Below are positions 1-7,356 of a stretch of 22,556 bases of DNA, piece by piece. Under the pieces are notes generated by a model. The model was not told where the DNA came from, ran no database searches, and worked only from the letters and a program-made list of their open reading frames with translations. The DNA is from Asticcacaulis sp. UBA2476 (lineage in GTDB: Bacteria; Pseudomonadota; Alphaproteobacteria; Caulobacterales; Caulobacteraceae). The stretch covers positions 1 to 22,556 of the forward strand of contig DDPE01000050.1 of assembly GCA_002342035.1 (NCBI GenBank), read 5' to 3'. Made by a program: the position numbers and the translations under genes. Numbering within the stretch: the first letter of the stretch is position 1; each line of letters starts with the position of its first letter.

Positions 1-92
1 TCGGCGGAATCGATCAGGGCGTCTAGCTGGGCCTGACGGCGGGCGGTGGTCGCTGTGGACGGGGTTGGGGCGGTATGGGCAGCGGGCGGCAT
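1..92 (-). CDS. Probable TetR-family transcriptional regulator, N-terminal fragment (partial)
   Basis: Reading leftward from an ATG at 92, the frame stays open to the window edge and gives about 30 residues: a Pro/Ala/Thr-rich start, then ARRQAQLDALIDSA. The last part resembles the first helix of the TetR N-terminal DNA-binding domain (pattern RR..iLdAA). An AGGA sits 7 bases before the ATG. A nearby ATG at 100 hits a stop within the window and is unlikely. Just upstream are three TGAAC-N3-GTTCA palindromes, which fits an autoregulated TetR-type repressor. The helix-turn-helix proper and the ligand domain lie outside the window, so the family call rests on a short match plus the operator-like context. 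It could be another small helical DNA-binding protein. Confidence 0.5.
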   Translation of the reverse strand, partial: MPPAAHTAPTPSTATTARRQAQLDALIDSA

Positions 93-111
93 GAGCACAT
101 CCTGATAAAAA

Positions 112-183
112 TGAACTATGTTCAAAATATCTATTGAACATAGTTCAAATATATTCTACATATCAATTCGTGAACGGCGTTCA
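112..183. promoter_or_regulatory. Three TGAAC-N3-GTTCA palindromes, candidate TetR-type operators
   Basis: Three copies of a 13-base palindrome are visible: TGAACTATGTTCA at 112-124, TGAACATAGTTCA at 135-147 and TGAACGGCGTTCA at 171-183. Start-to-start distances are 23 and 36 bases. The first two also form a larger perfect inverted repeat with 14-base arms (112-125 and 134-147) around an 8-base spacer. The core five bases on each side are invariant while the central three vary, as expected of a homodimer binding site. They lie between the regulator start at 92 and the rightward gene at 399, so binding could control both. Repression by the neighbouring regulator is an inference. Confidence 0.65.
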
Positions 184-398
184 TAACACATCGTATCCCC
201 GTGTTAAAGCGTCCATTCATGTTTCTGCCTATGGGGTGGCCCGCATAATCCAGATCCTTGAGGATGGCGGGACGGATCGGGGGCGGGCGGCAGTTTGCCA
301 ATGGCTGCCGCCCGAAGTCCTGAACCTATTGCAGAAACGTCAGGCTTACCGTGCGCGTGGCACCGCGTGGGGATATTCAGGTTTCAAAGAGCAAACAC
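184..398. other. Intergenic stretch without a convincing gene
   Basis: This gap separates the operator-like palindromes from the small membrane gene. A rightward frame beginning at a TTG at 134 runs through it to 412, but it has no ribosome-binding site, begins inside the palindromes, overlaps the next gene and has no recognisable protein features. I see no terminator hairpin. A long 5' leader for the gene at 399 is possible. Confidence 0.4.
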
Positions 399-638
399 AT
401 GGCTCGCTTTAAATTTTCGGCTCGCACCACTATGATTCTGGGCTCGGCCCTGATGATCGCGCCGGTAGGCATTTTGCTGGCGGTATTCATGAGCGCGGGG
501 CAATTGCCGTCCGACACCTATGATATGTCCGGTCACTTTGGGCGCTATCAGGCGCAGGCCGAAATCGGTGCCGGTATTCTGACCGCAGGTGTGTTGATGC
601 GCCTGTTCGGTCTTCTGTGGTCGGCCCGAAACGACTAA
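399..638 (+). CDS. Small two-helix membrane protein of unknown function
   Basis: The product is 79 residues, starting MARFKFSART. Two hydrophobic segments at about residues 11-33 and 55-74 are joined by a polar loop (SDTYDMSGHFGRY), so it is probably an inner-membrane hairpin protein. The basic N-terminus suggests that end stays in the cytoplasm. I chose the ATG at 399 because AAAGAG lies 7 bases before it. A GTG at 351 in the same frame would add 16 residues but lacks an obvious ribosome-binding site. The stop overlaps the stop of the convergent cupin gene by 4 bases. I do not recognise a family. Its position downstream of three operator-like palindromes suggests it may be a target of the TetR-like regulator. 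Confidence 0.6.
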   Translation: MARFKFSARTTMILGSALMIAPVGILLAVFMSAGQLPSDTYDMSGHFGRYQAQAEIGAGILTAGVLMRLFGLLWSARND

Positions 639-1624
639 GATAATGCCCGGACTATGGCCGACTTTAACCGGCGGATCAGTCCGGGCGTCAGATCGCCTAA
701 CACGCCCTTGTCGTGGGGGCGCAGATGAGCGGTCGGGTCACCATGACTGCCGAAGATGTAGTAGTCGAACATAGTCTTCCACAGAGAGCGCTGATCCTCC
801 GGCAGGTCGCGTATGGCCAGCATGGCATGATACAGCGCCTCATAGGGAGCCGCGGGCTGGGCGGCTTCGTTCCACCAGTAATTGACCATGACATTGACCG
901 GGCTCAGCGAATGAACCTGATGCCACCAGCCGTAAGGTATATAGAGCGCATCGCCCGGCTCAAGCTCAACCGTGATCATCTGGGCCTTGGCCAGTGCAAA
1001 GCGCGGGTGGCGCTCCAGGTCAGGGTTTTCGATATCGACCATGCTGACCGGAACCCCACCAATAGTGCGGTCGAACGGGCCGGGATAGAGATTAACCACC
1101 TGTTCCGGCGGGAACAGGTGAAAGCGGCGCTGGCCCGCCACCACGCAGGCGACATTATAATTCAGATCGTTATGCGCCCGCGTCACCACGCCGTTACCGA
1201 TCCAGATGCGCGGCTCCACGTTTGGCAGGATGTCGAGGCGGTTTTCCACGCCAAAGCCCGGCATGTGCTTTGAAATGATCGCGGACTGAAGGCTGATGCC
1301 CTGCGGGTGAGGATTGTCGCGTGCCTTCAGAATTTCAGCCAGGATTTGCGGAATGGGGGCTGGACCGTGGCTGAAATTATAGGACTGAGTGTCCATGCCA
1401 TAGAACAGCCGCCCGTGCGCCTGCGGTGGTGCCACATAGACCCCGGCGGGTTCGCCGGTGTCGTGGCCGTTTATATAGTCAATGACGGCTTCATCTGAGT
1501 GTTGCGCCATATGCACGGCGGGCCAATGCGCGACCTGCGCCCTAAGCACGGCCGGGGCTGCCTCACGCCGAATCTGGTTGAACCGGTCCGGTGTAACGTC
1601 ACGATAGTCTTTTAGATCCGGCAT
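635..1624 (-). CDS. Cupin-like (Cupin_8 / JmjC-like) domain protein
   Basis: This 329-residue protein has no signal peptide and is probably cytoplasmic. It carries the marks of the Cupin_8 branch of the JmjC/FIH-like 2-oxoglutarate oxygenase fold: an N-terminal segment with the AHWPAV motif, an HxD iron-binding pair (H151 and D153 in RAHNDLNYN), then VVAGQRRFHLFPPEQ, and a distal histidine after the double Trp (GDALYIPYGWWHQ, H235). The metal triad therefore looks intact. Family members hydroxylate proteins or small molecules, but the substrate here is unknown. In Caulobacterales such genes often sit next to TonB-dependent receptors (general knowledge), and here it is divergent from one. An AGGA lies 5 bases before the ATG at 1624. 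Its upstream region, shared with the receptor gene, contains the TTGTATAC site at 1712. Confidence 0.85.
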   Translation of the reverse strand: MPDLKDYRDVTPDRFNQIRREAAPAVLRAQVAHWPAVHMAQHSDEAVIDYINGHDTGEPAGVYVAPPQAHGRLFYGMDTQSYNFSHGPAPIPQILAEILKARDNPHPQGISLQSAIISKHMPGFGVENRLDILPNVEPRIWIGNGVVTRAHNDLNYNVACVVAGQRRFHLFPPEQVVNLYPGPFDRTIGGVPVSMVDIENPDLERHPRFALAKAQMITVELEPGDALYIPYGWWHQVHSLSPVNVMVNYWWNEAAQPAAPYEALYHAMLAIRDLPEDQRSLWKTMFDYYIFGSHGDPTAHLRPHDKGVLGDLTPGLIRRLKSAIVRALS

Positions 1625-1711
1625 GAAATCCTGTCCGTTGAGGCGCGGGCGGTCGAATTACCTTAACATCTATGTTGGCAAAAATGCATCAGTTTGGCAC
1701 AACACGAATAA

Positions 1712-1749
1712 TTGTATACGTTATGAGGCAAGATCGTATAATTTATAAT
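1712..1749 (+). promoter_or_regulatory. Promoter of the TonB-dependent receptor with TTGTATAC operator-like site
   Basis: Two perfect TATAAT hexamers lie at 1737-1742 and 1744-1749, about 105 to 118 bases before the receptor start. The sequence TTGTATACGTTATG at 1712-1725 sits where the -35 element would be and matches sites at 9174 and 14202 (minus strand). Its GTATAC core is palindromic and resembles sites of FadR-type GntR regulators (TNGTATACNA-like). That family assignment is only a resemblance. The site could serve a repressor overlapping -35 or an activator replacing a weak -35. Confidence 0.5.
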
Positions 1750-1771
1750 TGACGCGACCTCGATACGGTGG

Positions 1772-1793
1772 TTCTGTCACGATTGTGTCAGAA
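1772..1793. repeat. Inverted repeat in the receptor 5' leader
   Basis: TTCTGTCAC (1772-1780) and GTGTCAGAA (1785-1793) form an inverted repeat with one mismatch in nine around GATT. It lies downstream of the predicted -10 boxes and so would be in the transcript of the receptor gene. It could be an mRNA hairpin or a further protein-binding site. A shorter GGCGA/TCGCC pair follows nearer the ribosome-binding site. Confidence 0.35.
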
Positions 1794-1854
1794 ATATTGC
1801 ACCCTCGCTTTGGGCGACGGGTAGCGTATCGCCTATCAGCATAAGGGGATTTTT

Positions 1855-4815
1855 ATGCAAATCAGTAAGAAACGTGCCTTAATGTTAGCCGGAGCGGCCT
1901 TTTCGGCCCTGCTCACCGGCCTTTCGGCGGCTCCTGTGTTTGCGCAGGATGCCCCTGCGGAACCGGCCGCCGAAGAGGCAGTCCAGGAAGTGGTCGTCAC
2001 GGGTACACGTATCCGCCGCCCGAACCTCAAGAGCGCCTCACCGATCACCACGGTCGATGCTGCCGAAGTCAAGCTTCAGGGCGCCACCGGCGTTGACAGC
2101 TTCCTCGCCAAGCTGCCGCAGATCGAAGCCGGCAATAACGAAAACCAGTCGAACAATTCCGATGGCACCGCGGGCGTTAACCTGCGCAGCCTGGGTGGCA
2201 ACCGCGCGCTGGTGCTGATCGACGGTCAACGTTTCTTGCCAACCCTGGGTGTCGACCTGAACTTTGTGCCGTCAACTCTGGTGGAGCGCACGGACGTTCT
2301 GACCGGTGGTGCGTCATCGGTTTACGGCTCTGACGCCATGTCGGGTGTTGTCAACTTTATCATGCGCAAGAAGCTGAACGGCGTGCGCGTCGATGCCCAA
2401 TACAGCATCTATAACCACCATAACGACAATGGCGGCCTGCGTACCATTCAGGGCAATAAAGGCATTGAACTGGCTGACAATCACGTTTGGGATGGTGAAA
2501 AGTACGACTTCAACATTGCGGCCGGTGGCAACGTAGACGACGGCAAGGGTAATATCACCGGCTACTTCGGCTACCGTAAGATGGAAGCTGTCCGGCAGGA
2601 TTCCCGCGACTATTCTAACTGCGCCCTCGAATTCAACGACCCGGCTGGCGGCTCGTTCCGCTGCGGCGGGTCTGGCACACACGCTTACGGCTGGTTCTTA
2701 CCGCAAAGCGGTCCAAGCAATGGCGTGCCGCTTGCCAACGCCAAAGACGGTTCAAAGACATGGGTAAGCAACGACTCGTCGTTTGCCTATAACTATGCAC
2801 CGGACAACTACATCCTGCGTAATTCTGAGCGTTATCAGGCCGGTGCATTCGCCAACTATATGTTCAATGATCATGCCGAAGTCTATGGCAGCTTCATGTT
2901 CATGGATGATCACTCGATCAGCCAAGTGGCCCCTTCGGCTATCTGGTCGGGCCGTGACTTCACCATTAACTGCGCCAACCCGTTCATGAGCGCTCAACAG
3001 GGTAACCTGCTGTGTGGTTCCAATTACGGAAATGCCGGTGTGGATATGACCACCTGGGCGTCCTACCGGGCCGCTACGGGCGAACCGCGCCGCAATGATA
3101 TGCGTCACACCAACTACCGCTTCACGGCAGGCCTGCGTGGCGATATCGTCGAAGGCTGGAGATACGACGCCAACTACATGCATGCAACCACGATTGGTCA
3201 GTTCAACTATCAGAACGACATCAATCAGGACAAGGCTGAGCAGGCTCTGAACGCGGTGACGCGCAATGGTCAAACCGTCTGTTTTGATGAGTCGAATAAC
3301 TGTAAACCTTTCGATATTTTCAGCGCCAATGGCCCATCGACCGAAGCCTATACCTTCGTTTATGCGCCGACCTTTACGCGCAATGAGCAGACCATCGATG
3401 TCTTCAACGCCTATGTCAGCGGTGATCTGGGCCAGTATGGCATCACCTCGCCTTGGGCAGCAGATGGTCTGGCGATCGTTCTGGGGGCTGAGCACCGTAA
3501 GGAATCGCTTGATGAACGCCGTGACGAAAGCCAGCTTTCCTACGCGTCTAACGCGGATGGTAAGGTGTCTGCCGATGAATGGTTCACCGAAATCGAAGTT
3601 CCGATCGTGTCGGATAAGCCTTTTATCCGCTCTTTGAACGCCTCTGTCGGCTATCGCAGCTCGACCTATAATGTTTCGTCGTCGACCTCGGAAGGCAGCG
3701 AAAAGAAGACTGAGACCTCTAAGTTCGAAGTCCGCTACGCCCCGACCAGCGATATCCTGTTCCGCGCCAGCTACAATAAGGCCATGCGCGCTGCGAATAT
3801 CACCGAACTGTTCGCCTCTCAGGCGGTCGGCAACGTCGCTCTGATCGATCCATGTTCTGTTAGCCAGATTGGGGCCCTTGGCGCCAATGCCGCGACCCTG
3901 TGTGCCCGTACGGGAGCTACCCCGGCACAACTGGCCCTCGGCATCATCGATACACAGGCTGATGTCGGTACGGCACTGGGCGGCGGTAACCCTGACCTGA
4001 GCCCTGAAGAAGCCGAAACCACGACCTATGGTTTCGTCTTTACCCCAGGCTTCGTTCCGGGACTGGCACTGAGCGTGGACTATTATGAAATCCATATCGA
4101 TGGCTATATCGGTTCGGTTCAGGCCCAAACAGCGGTTTCGCAGTGTCTGAACACGGGCGATGCCTTCTACTGTGGTTTGATCCGTCGTAACCCGAACAAC
4201 GGCGCACTGTATGGCAGCGATACCAGCGGCGGCTATGTGATCTCGACCAACGTCAACACCGGTTATCTGGAAACCAAAGGCATCGACTTTTCGGGTAGCT
4301 ACCTTTGGACGGCGGGCTTCGGCAACGTAAACTTCTCGTTCGTGGGCACGCTGCTTGACTCCCTCGAAACCGAAGTGCTGCCGGGTCTGGGTTCCTATGA
4401 CTGTAAGGGTTACTACGGTGCCACCTGCGGTCAGCCGTCTCCGGAATGGCGTCACAATCTGCGCGCCACCTGGACCGTGCCGGGCGACAAGATCTGGGCA
4501 CCGACCACCGTGTCGATCAACTGGCGTCACTTTGGTGAGACCAAGCTGTCCACCAACAGCACGGATCAGTACCTGACCGGTACCAAGTCGACCCTCAATG
4601 CCGAGATTAAGCCGTACAACTACATTGATATCGCTGTGACCAAGGACCTGCCTTACGGTCTGGTGGCCCGCGCCGGTATCAACAACCTGTTCGACAAGGA
4701 CCCGCCTTCGATCATGGGTGGTCTGCTGGCTGAAAACGGCAACGGCAACACCTTCCCCAGCACCTACGACCCATTGGGCCGTATGTTGTTCATCGGGATT
4801 TCGTCCAAGTTCTAA
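1855..4815 (+). CDS. TonB-dependent outer-membrane receptor
   Basis: This 986-residue protein starts with a Sec signal peptide ending at AAPVFA (residue 30). An acidic Ala/Pro/Glu linker with a TonB box (EVVVTGT, about 45-51) follows, then a plug domain (about 57-175) with the family blocks NLRSLGGNRALVLIDGQR and GGASSVYGSDAMSGVVNFIM. A long beta-barrel ends in a terminal phenylalanine (GRMLFIGISSKF), the usual outer-membrane assembly signal. INNLFDKDPP is a typical late-barrel motif. Several extracellular-loop cysteine pairs are visible, for example NCANPF and LLCGS. AAGGGG lies a few bases before the ATG. Such large receptors in Caulobacterales usually import oligosaccharides or other bulky nutrients. 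Neighbouring exported glycosidases and peptidases suggest a glycan or glycopeptide ligand, which is an inference. The reverse strand has a 592-codon open frame that I regard as a shadow. Confidence 0.95.
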   Translation: MQISKKRALMLAGAAFSALLTGLSAAPVFAQDAPAEPAAEEAVQEVVVTGTRIRRPNLKSASPITTVDAAEVKLQGATGVDSFLAKLPQIEAGNNENQSNNSDGTAGVNLRSLGGNRALVLIDGQRFLPTLGVDLNFVPSTLVERTDVLTGGASSVYGSDAMSGVVNFIMRKKLNGVRVDAQYSIYNHHNDNGGLRTIQGNKGIELADNHVWDGEKYDFNIAAGGNVDDGKGNITGYFGYRKMEAVRQDSRDYSNCALEFNDPAGGSFRCGGSGTHAYGWFLPQSGPSNGVPLANAKDGSKTWVSNDSSFAYNYAPDNYILRNSERYQAGAFANYMFNDHAEVYGSFMFMDDHSISQVAPSAIWSGRDFTINCANPFMSAQQGNLLCGSNYGNAGVDMTTWASYRAATGEPRRNDMRHTNYRFTAGLRGDIVEGWRYDANYMHATTIGQFNYQNDINQDKAEQALNAVTRNGQTVCFDESNNCKPFDIFSANGPSTEAYTFVYAPTFTRNEQTIDVFNAYVSGDLGQYGITSPWAADGLAIVLGAEHRKESLDERRDESQLSYASNADGKVSADEWFTEIEVPIVSDKPFIRSLNASVGYRSSTYNVSSSTSEGSEKKTETSKFEVRYAPTSDILFRASYNKAMRAANITELFASQAVGNVALIDPCSVSQIGALGANAATLCARTGATPAQLALGIIDTQADVGTALGGGNPDLSPEEAETTTYGFVFTPGFVPGLALSVDYYEIHIDGYIGSVQAQTAVSQCLNTGDAFYCGLIRRNPNNGALYGSDTSGGYVISTNVNTGYLETKGIDFSGSYLWTAGFGNVNFSFVGTLLDSLETEVLPGLGSYDCKGYYGATCGQPSPEWRHNLRATWTVPGDKIWAPTTVSINWRHFGETKLSTNSTDQYLTGTKSTLNAEIKPYNYIDIAVTKDLPYGLVARAGINNLFDKDPPSIMGGLLAENGNGNTFPSTYDPLGRMLFIGISSKF

Positions 4816-4830
4816 TCTAATCCCCCGGAA

Positions 4831-4862
4831 CGGGCGGGTAGCCTCGGCTACCTGCCTGTTTT
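4831..4862 (+). terminator. Rho-independent terminator after the receptor gene
   Basis: The stem pairs 4831-4842 with 4847-4858 (core GGTAGC/GCTACC, tip CTCG, two G-U pairs) and is followed by TTTT at 4859-4862. It starts 15 bases after the receptor stop codon. Confidence 0.8.
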
Positions 4863-4865
4863 ACG

Positions 4866-4893
4866 TTTCAGTCCATCTTTGATGGGCCTGAAA
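4866..4893 (+). repeat. Hairpin between receptor and glycosidase genes
   Basis: TTTCAG (4866-4871) and CCATC (4873-4877) pair with GATGG (4881-4885) and CTGAAA (4888-4893), leaving a TTT loop and a small internal bulge. It follows the terminator directly and has no T-run of its own. Confidence 0.45.
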
Positions 4894-4895
4894 TC

Positions 4896-4942
4896 AAAGC
4901 GTCGGCATGCCAAAACGATTGAGGCACGTCCGGCGCTTTTTT
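4896..4942 (+). terminator. Second terminator-like hairpin with T-run before the glycosidase gene
   Basis: AAAGCGTCGG (4896-4905) pairs with CCGGCGCTTT (4930-4939) with one G-U pair, and the right arm runs into six Ts (4937-4942). The loop is long (24 bases) and contains a GCC/GGC pair. It lies 32 bases before the ATG of the next gene, so it could be a second terminator or an attenuator controlling readthrough. Confidence 0.45.
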
Positions 4943-4974
4943 ATTTGCATCAGCATCAAACGTCGGAGGCCGGT

Positions 4975-7317
4975 ATGTCAGGCAGCTTTAATCGCCGCAG
5001 CTTTCTCAAAGGATCAACGCTTGCAGGTGTGGGCGTTGCCGCCTCAGCCCCTGTCGCCATCGCCGCCCCTAAACTGTTGCCCGTTGATCAGGTATCGACG
5101 CAGGGGCAATCGCGCCTGTCGTCCTTCACGTCGGACCGTACGCAATGGACGGTCTATGAGGATCAGAGCCGTCGCGACGGCCCGATCAGCTTTGTCTCAA
5201 CGAAGGGCGCATTTGCCCTGGATAAACGTCTGGCGGCCTGTTTCGATGATATAAAGCCGTCCTATCTGGGGCTGACGCTTAAGGATATCTGTCTGGCGGA
5301 TGCCGATTTGCTGGCCGATAAGCTGCTGGAAAACGGTGATCCTGATCCGGAGCAGGTGCGCCGTGCCGCCCCGCCGTTGGGGTGGAACTATACGCGCGAA
5401 TCCCTGTGGTGGCGGATGCCGTGGACCAATTTTGTTGGCACCCGCCAGCAGGGCGACACCATGCCGATCTTCCCAAACGGGCGCACGCGCGGCTATCGGC
5501 CGGAGCATGATTTTCCGGAACTGGAGGGCGATGACGGGGTTAAAACCCGCTGGGAAGGGCTGCTCGGCGGTTGGCTGCCGGCGATCCATAAGATCATTCA
5601 GGTGTCCGACACCCGCTATTACGACCTGCTGGTGTTTGCCGATGTTAAGGCCCCCGATGAGTTGTTGGTGCAAACCTGGCACCGCACCGTACAGTACGAT
5701 AACGGCAAGGCCGTCAAGACCAGTTTCGGATATTCCTACGCACCGTTCCCGCCGCGCCGCACCGTGCCGAGCGCTGAAGATTTTTATGCGGCTCTGTTGG
5801 CTTTTGCCGGTTACTGGCAGAATGAGGTCAAGGATCAGGCCGCGGTGACCCTGCCGGATAAAGCCTTGGCAGACATGGTCAGCCATGCCTTTGCCAAGGA
5901 ACTGATCACCCGTCCGCGCGGGGTCTATCCCAAATACGGCGTGGTTGACCGCGACTATTTCGGGCCGGAATATGACGGATTTCAGGACATTCTGACCTCA
6001 TCGCTTTACGCCAATCTGGAGTGGGGCCGGTTCGATCAGGCCAAGGCCGTGCTGGAAAACTATTTTGATCAGTTTGTCTATGATGACGGCATGATCAATA
6101 TGCGCGGGCCGGAAGTGGCCCAGTTTGGTCTGACCCTGAGCTTGCTGGCGCGCTATCTGCATTACACCGGTGATCTGGCGACCCTTAAAAAATATGCCGG
6201 TAAGATCAGCAATACCGCCGGCCTGCTGGCAGAAATGCATGATCTGAGCCTTAAGAAACCGGCGTCTGATGCGGGCTTTGGCCTGATCGACGGCTGGAGC
6301 GAGTCCGATGCCTGCCTGCATCCGGACCCCAGCCTGTGGTGGAAGCCGTACTGGAACAATTCTTCGTTCACGATCCGGGGCTGGCGCGACATTGCGCGCG
6401 TCTGGGCGCTGATCAGCCCGGATCAGGCGGGGCAGGCCGCAGGCTGGAGCCAACGCGCCGATCAGTTGCAGGCCCAGTTGGTAAAGTCAGTGCGCGCCAA
6501 TATACGTCATGATCTGAAACCGGCCTATCTGGGTATTTTGCCGGGCCTCAAGCAGACCCACCGTGAGGCTCTGGCCGAAGCGCGCGCTAAGAAACAACGC
6601 ACAGAGCAGGGCTGGGCCCACCGGGTCTATGCTGAGTTGCTGCATGCCGATGTGCTGCCGGATGATCTGGCGAATACGATTATTGATGCGGTGCGCGGCC
6701 ATGGCGGCACCTCGATCGGTGTGCTGGCCAACTTCTCGCCGGCCAATGAAACTAATCGCGACCAGTTGGGCTTTATCTCTTACGGTTATGCCCAGCAATT
6801 GCTGCGATCAGATCGTATCGAGGAATATCTGCTGTTCTTACATTCGCACCGCTATCATTCTCATACGCCGGGCACCTGGGTGGCCGGTGAGGTGTCGGAT
6901 ATTGACGGTGGCCTGCCGCTGTATTGCGTACCGGCACAACTGACGATCCCCAAGCTGGTGCGCTGGGCCCTGGTGTTCGAAGCTTCCGATACCGACACGC
7001 TTTATCTGGGGCGGGCGATCGCGCGTGACTGGATCGCATCGGGAGAACCTGTGGCCATAACGGGCGCGCCGACCCGCTGGGGGGGCGTTGATTTCAGCGT
7101 ACAAGGGCAGGGGGCATCGATCCGCGGGCAGGTGGCGTTTGCCGGTCAGTCGCGACCAAAAGAGGTCCATCTGCGGCTGCGGGTGCCCAAGGGTAAGACG
7201 CTGCGGCGGGTGCTGATTAACGGCAAATCTGCCCGCATCGTCGGCCGCGAAAAGGATACGGTGGTGTTCTCACCGGCAGGCGTATCGGCGTTTACGATTG
7301 AGGCGATGTTAGCCTAA
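4975..7317 (+). CDS. Tat-exported six-hairpin glycosidase-like protein
   Basis: The 780-residue product begins with a twin-arginine signal (NRRSFLKG, R7 and R8), then a hydrophobic stretch ending in APVAIAAP, so it should be exported folded. I chose the ATG at 4975 because GGAGG lies 5 bases upstream. The central and C-terminal part has the look of an (alpha/alpha)6 catalytic barrel: DGFQDILTSSLYANLEWGR, VYDDGMINMRGPEVAQFGLTL, LLARYLHYTGD, GLIDGWSESDACLHPDP. A short C-terminal beta domain follows (LRLRVPKGKTLRRVLINGK). This architecture occurs in several glycoside hydrolase families of the six-hairpin superfamily. I cannot assign a family number or a substrate. Acidic residues in DGWSESD and VYDDG are candidates for catalysis. 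It is downstream of the receptor gene but separated by hairpins, and may be transcribed by readthrough. Confidence 0.75.
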   Translation: MSGSFNRRSFLKGSTLAGVGVAASAPVAIAAPKLLPVDQVSTQGQSRLSSFTSDRTQWTVYEDQSRRDGPISFVSTKGAFALDKRLAACFDDIKPSYLGLTLKDICLADADLLADKLLENGDPDPEQVRRAAPPLGWNYTRESLWWRMPWTNFVGTRQQGDTMPIFPNGRTRGYRPEHDFPELEGDDGVKTRWEGLLGGWLPAIHKIIQVSDTRYYDLLVFADVKAPDELLVQTWHRTVQYDNGKAVKTSFGYSYAPFPPRRTVPSAEDFYAALLAFAGYWQNEVKDQAAVTLPDKALADMVSHAFAKELITRPRGVYPKYGVVDRDYFGPEYDGFQDILTSSLYANLEWGRFDQAKAVLENYFDQFVYDDGMINMRGPEVAQFGLTLSLLARYLHYTGDLATLKKYAGKISNTAGLLAEMHDLSLKKPASDAGFGLIDGWSESDACLHPDPSLWWKPYWNNSSFTIRGWRDIARVWALISPDQAGQAAGWSQRADQLQAQLVKSVRANIRHDLKPAYLGILPGLKQTHREALAEARAKKQRTEQGWAHRVYAELLHADVLPDDLANTIIDAVRGHGGTSIGVLANFSPANETNRDQLGFISYGYAQQLLRSDRIEEYLLFLHSHRYHSHTPGTWVAGEVSDIDGGLPLYCVPAQLTIPKLVRWALVFEASDTDTLYLGRAIARDWIASGEPVAITGAPTRWGGVDFSVQGQGASIRGQVAFAGQSRPKEVHLRLRVPKGKTLRRVLINGKSARIVGREKDTVVFSPAGVSAFTIEAMLA

Positions 7318-7320
7318 AAT

Positions 7321-7356
7321 AAAAAGAAGAGGGGCTTTTCGGCCCCTCTTCTTTTT
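7321..7356. terminator. Strong bidirectional terminator
   Basis: A perfect 15-base-pair stem pairs 7321-7335 with 7342-7356 around TTTTCG. The A5 on the left and T5 on the right make it work on both strands. The stop codon of the leftward DUF885 gene (7355-7357) lies inside the right arm, and the rightward glycosidase gene stops at 7317. Confidence 0.9.

Noticed and set aside
134..412. Rightward 92-codon frame beginning at TTG
   Set aside because: It starts inside the operator palindromes, has no ribosome-binding site, overlaps the membrane-protein gene in another frame and shows no protein features.
713..1273. 186-codon frame on the plus strand within the cupin gene
   Set aside because: It is opposite a well-supported Cupin_8 gene with an intact metal-binding triad. 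The frame has no recognisable motif.
2752..4530. 592-codon open frame on the minus strand inside the receptor gene
   Set aside because: It lies wholly antisense to a clear TonB receptor. Its translation has low-complexity Arg/Gly/Ile-rich character without domains, and no ribosome-binding site is apparent. Long antisense frames arise from codon bias in GC-rich genes.
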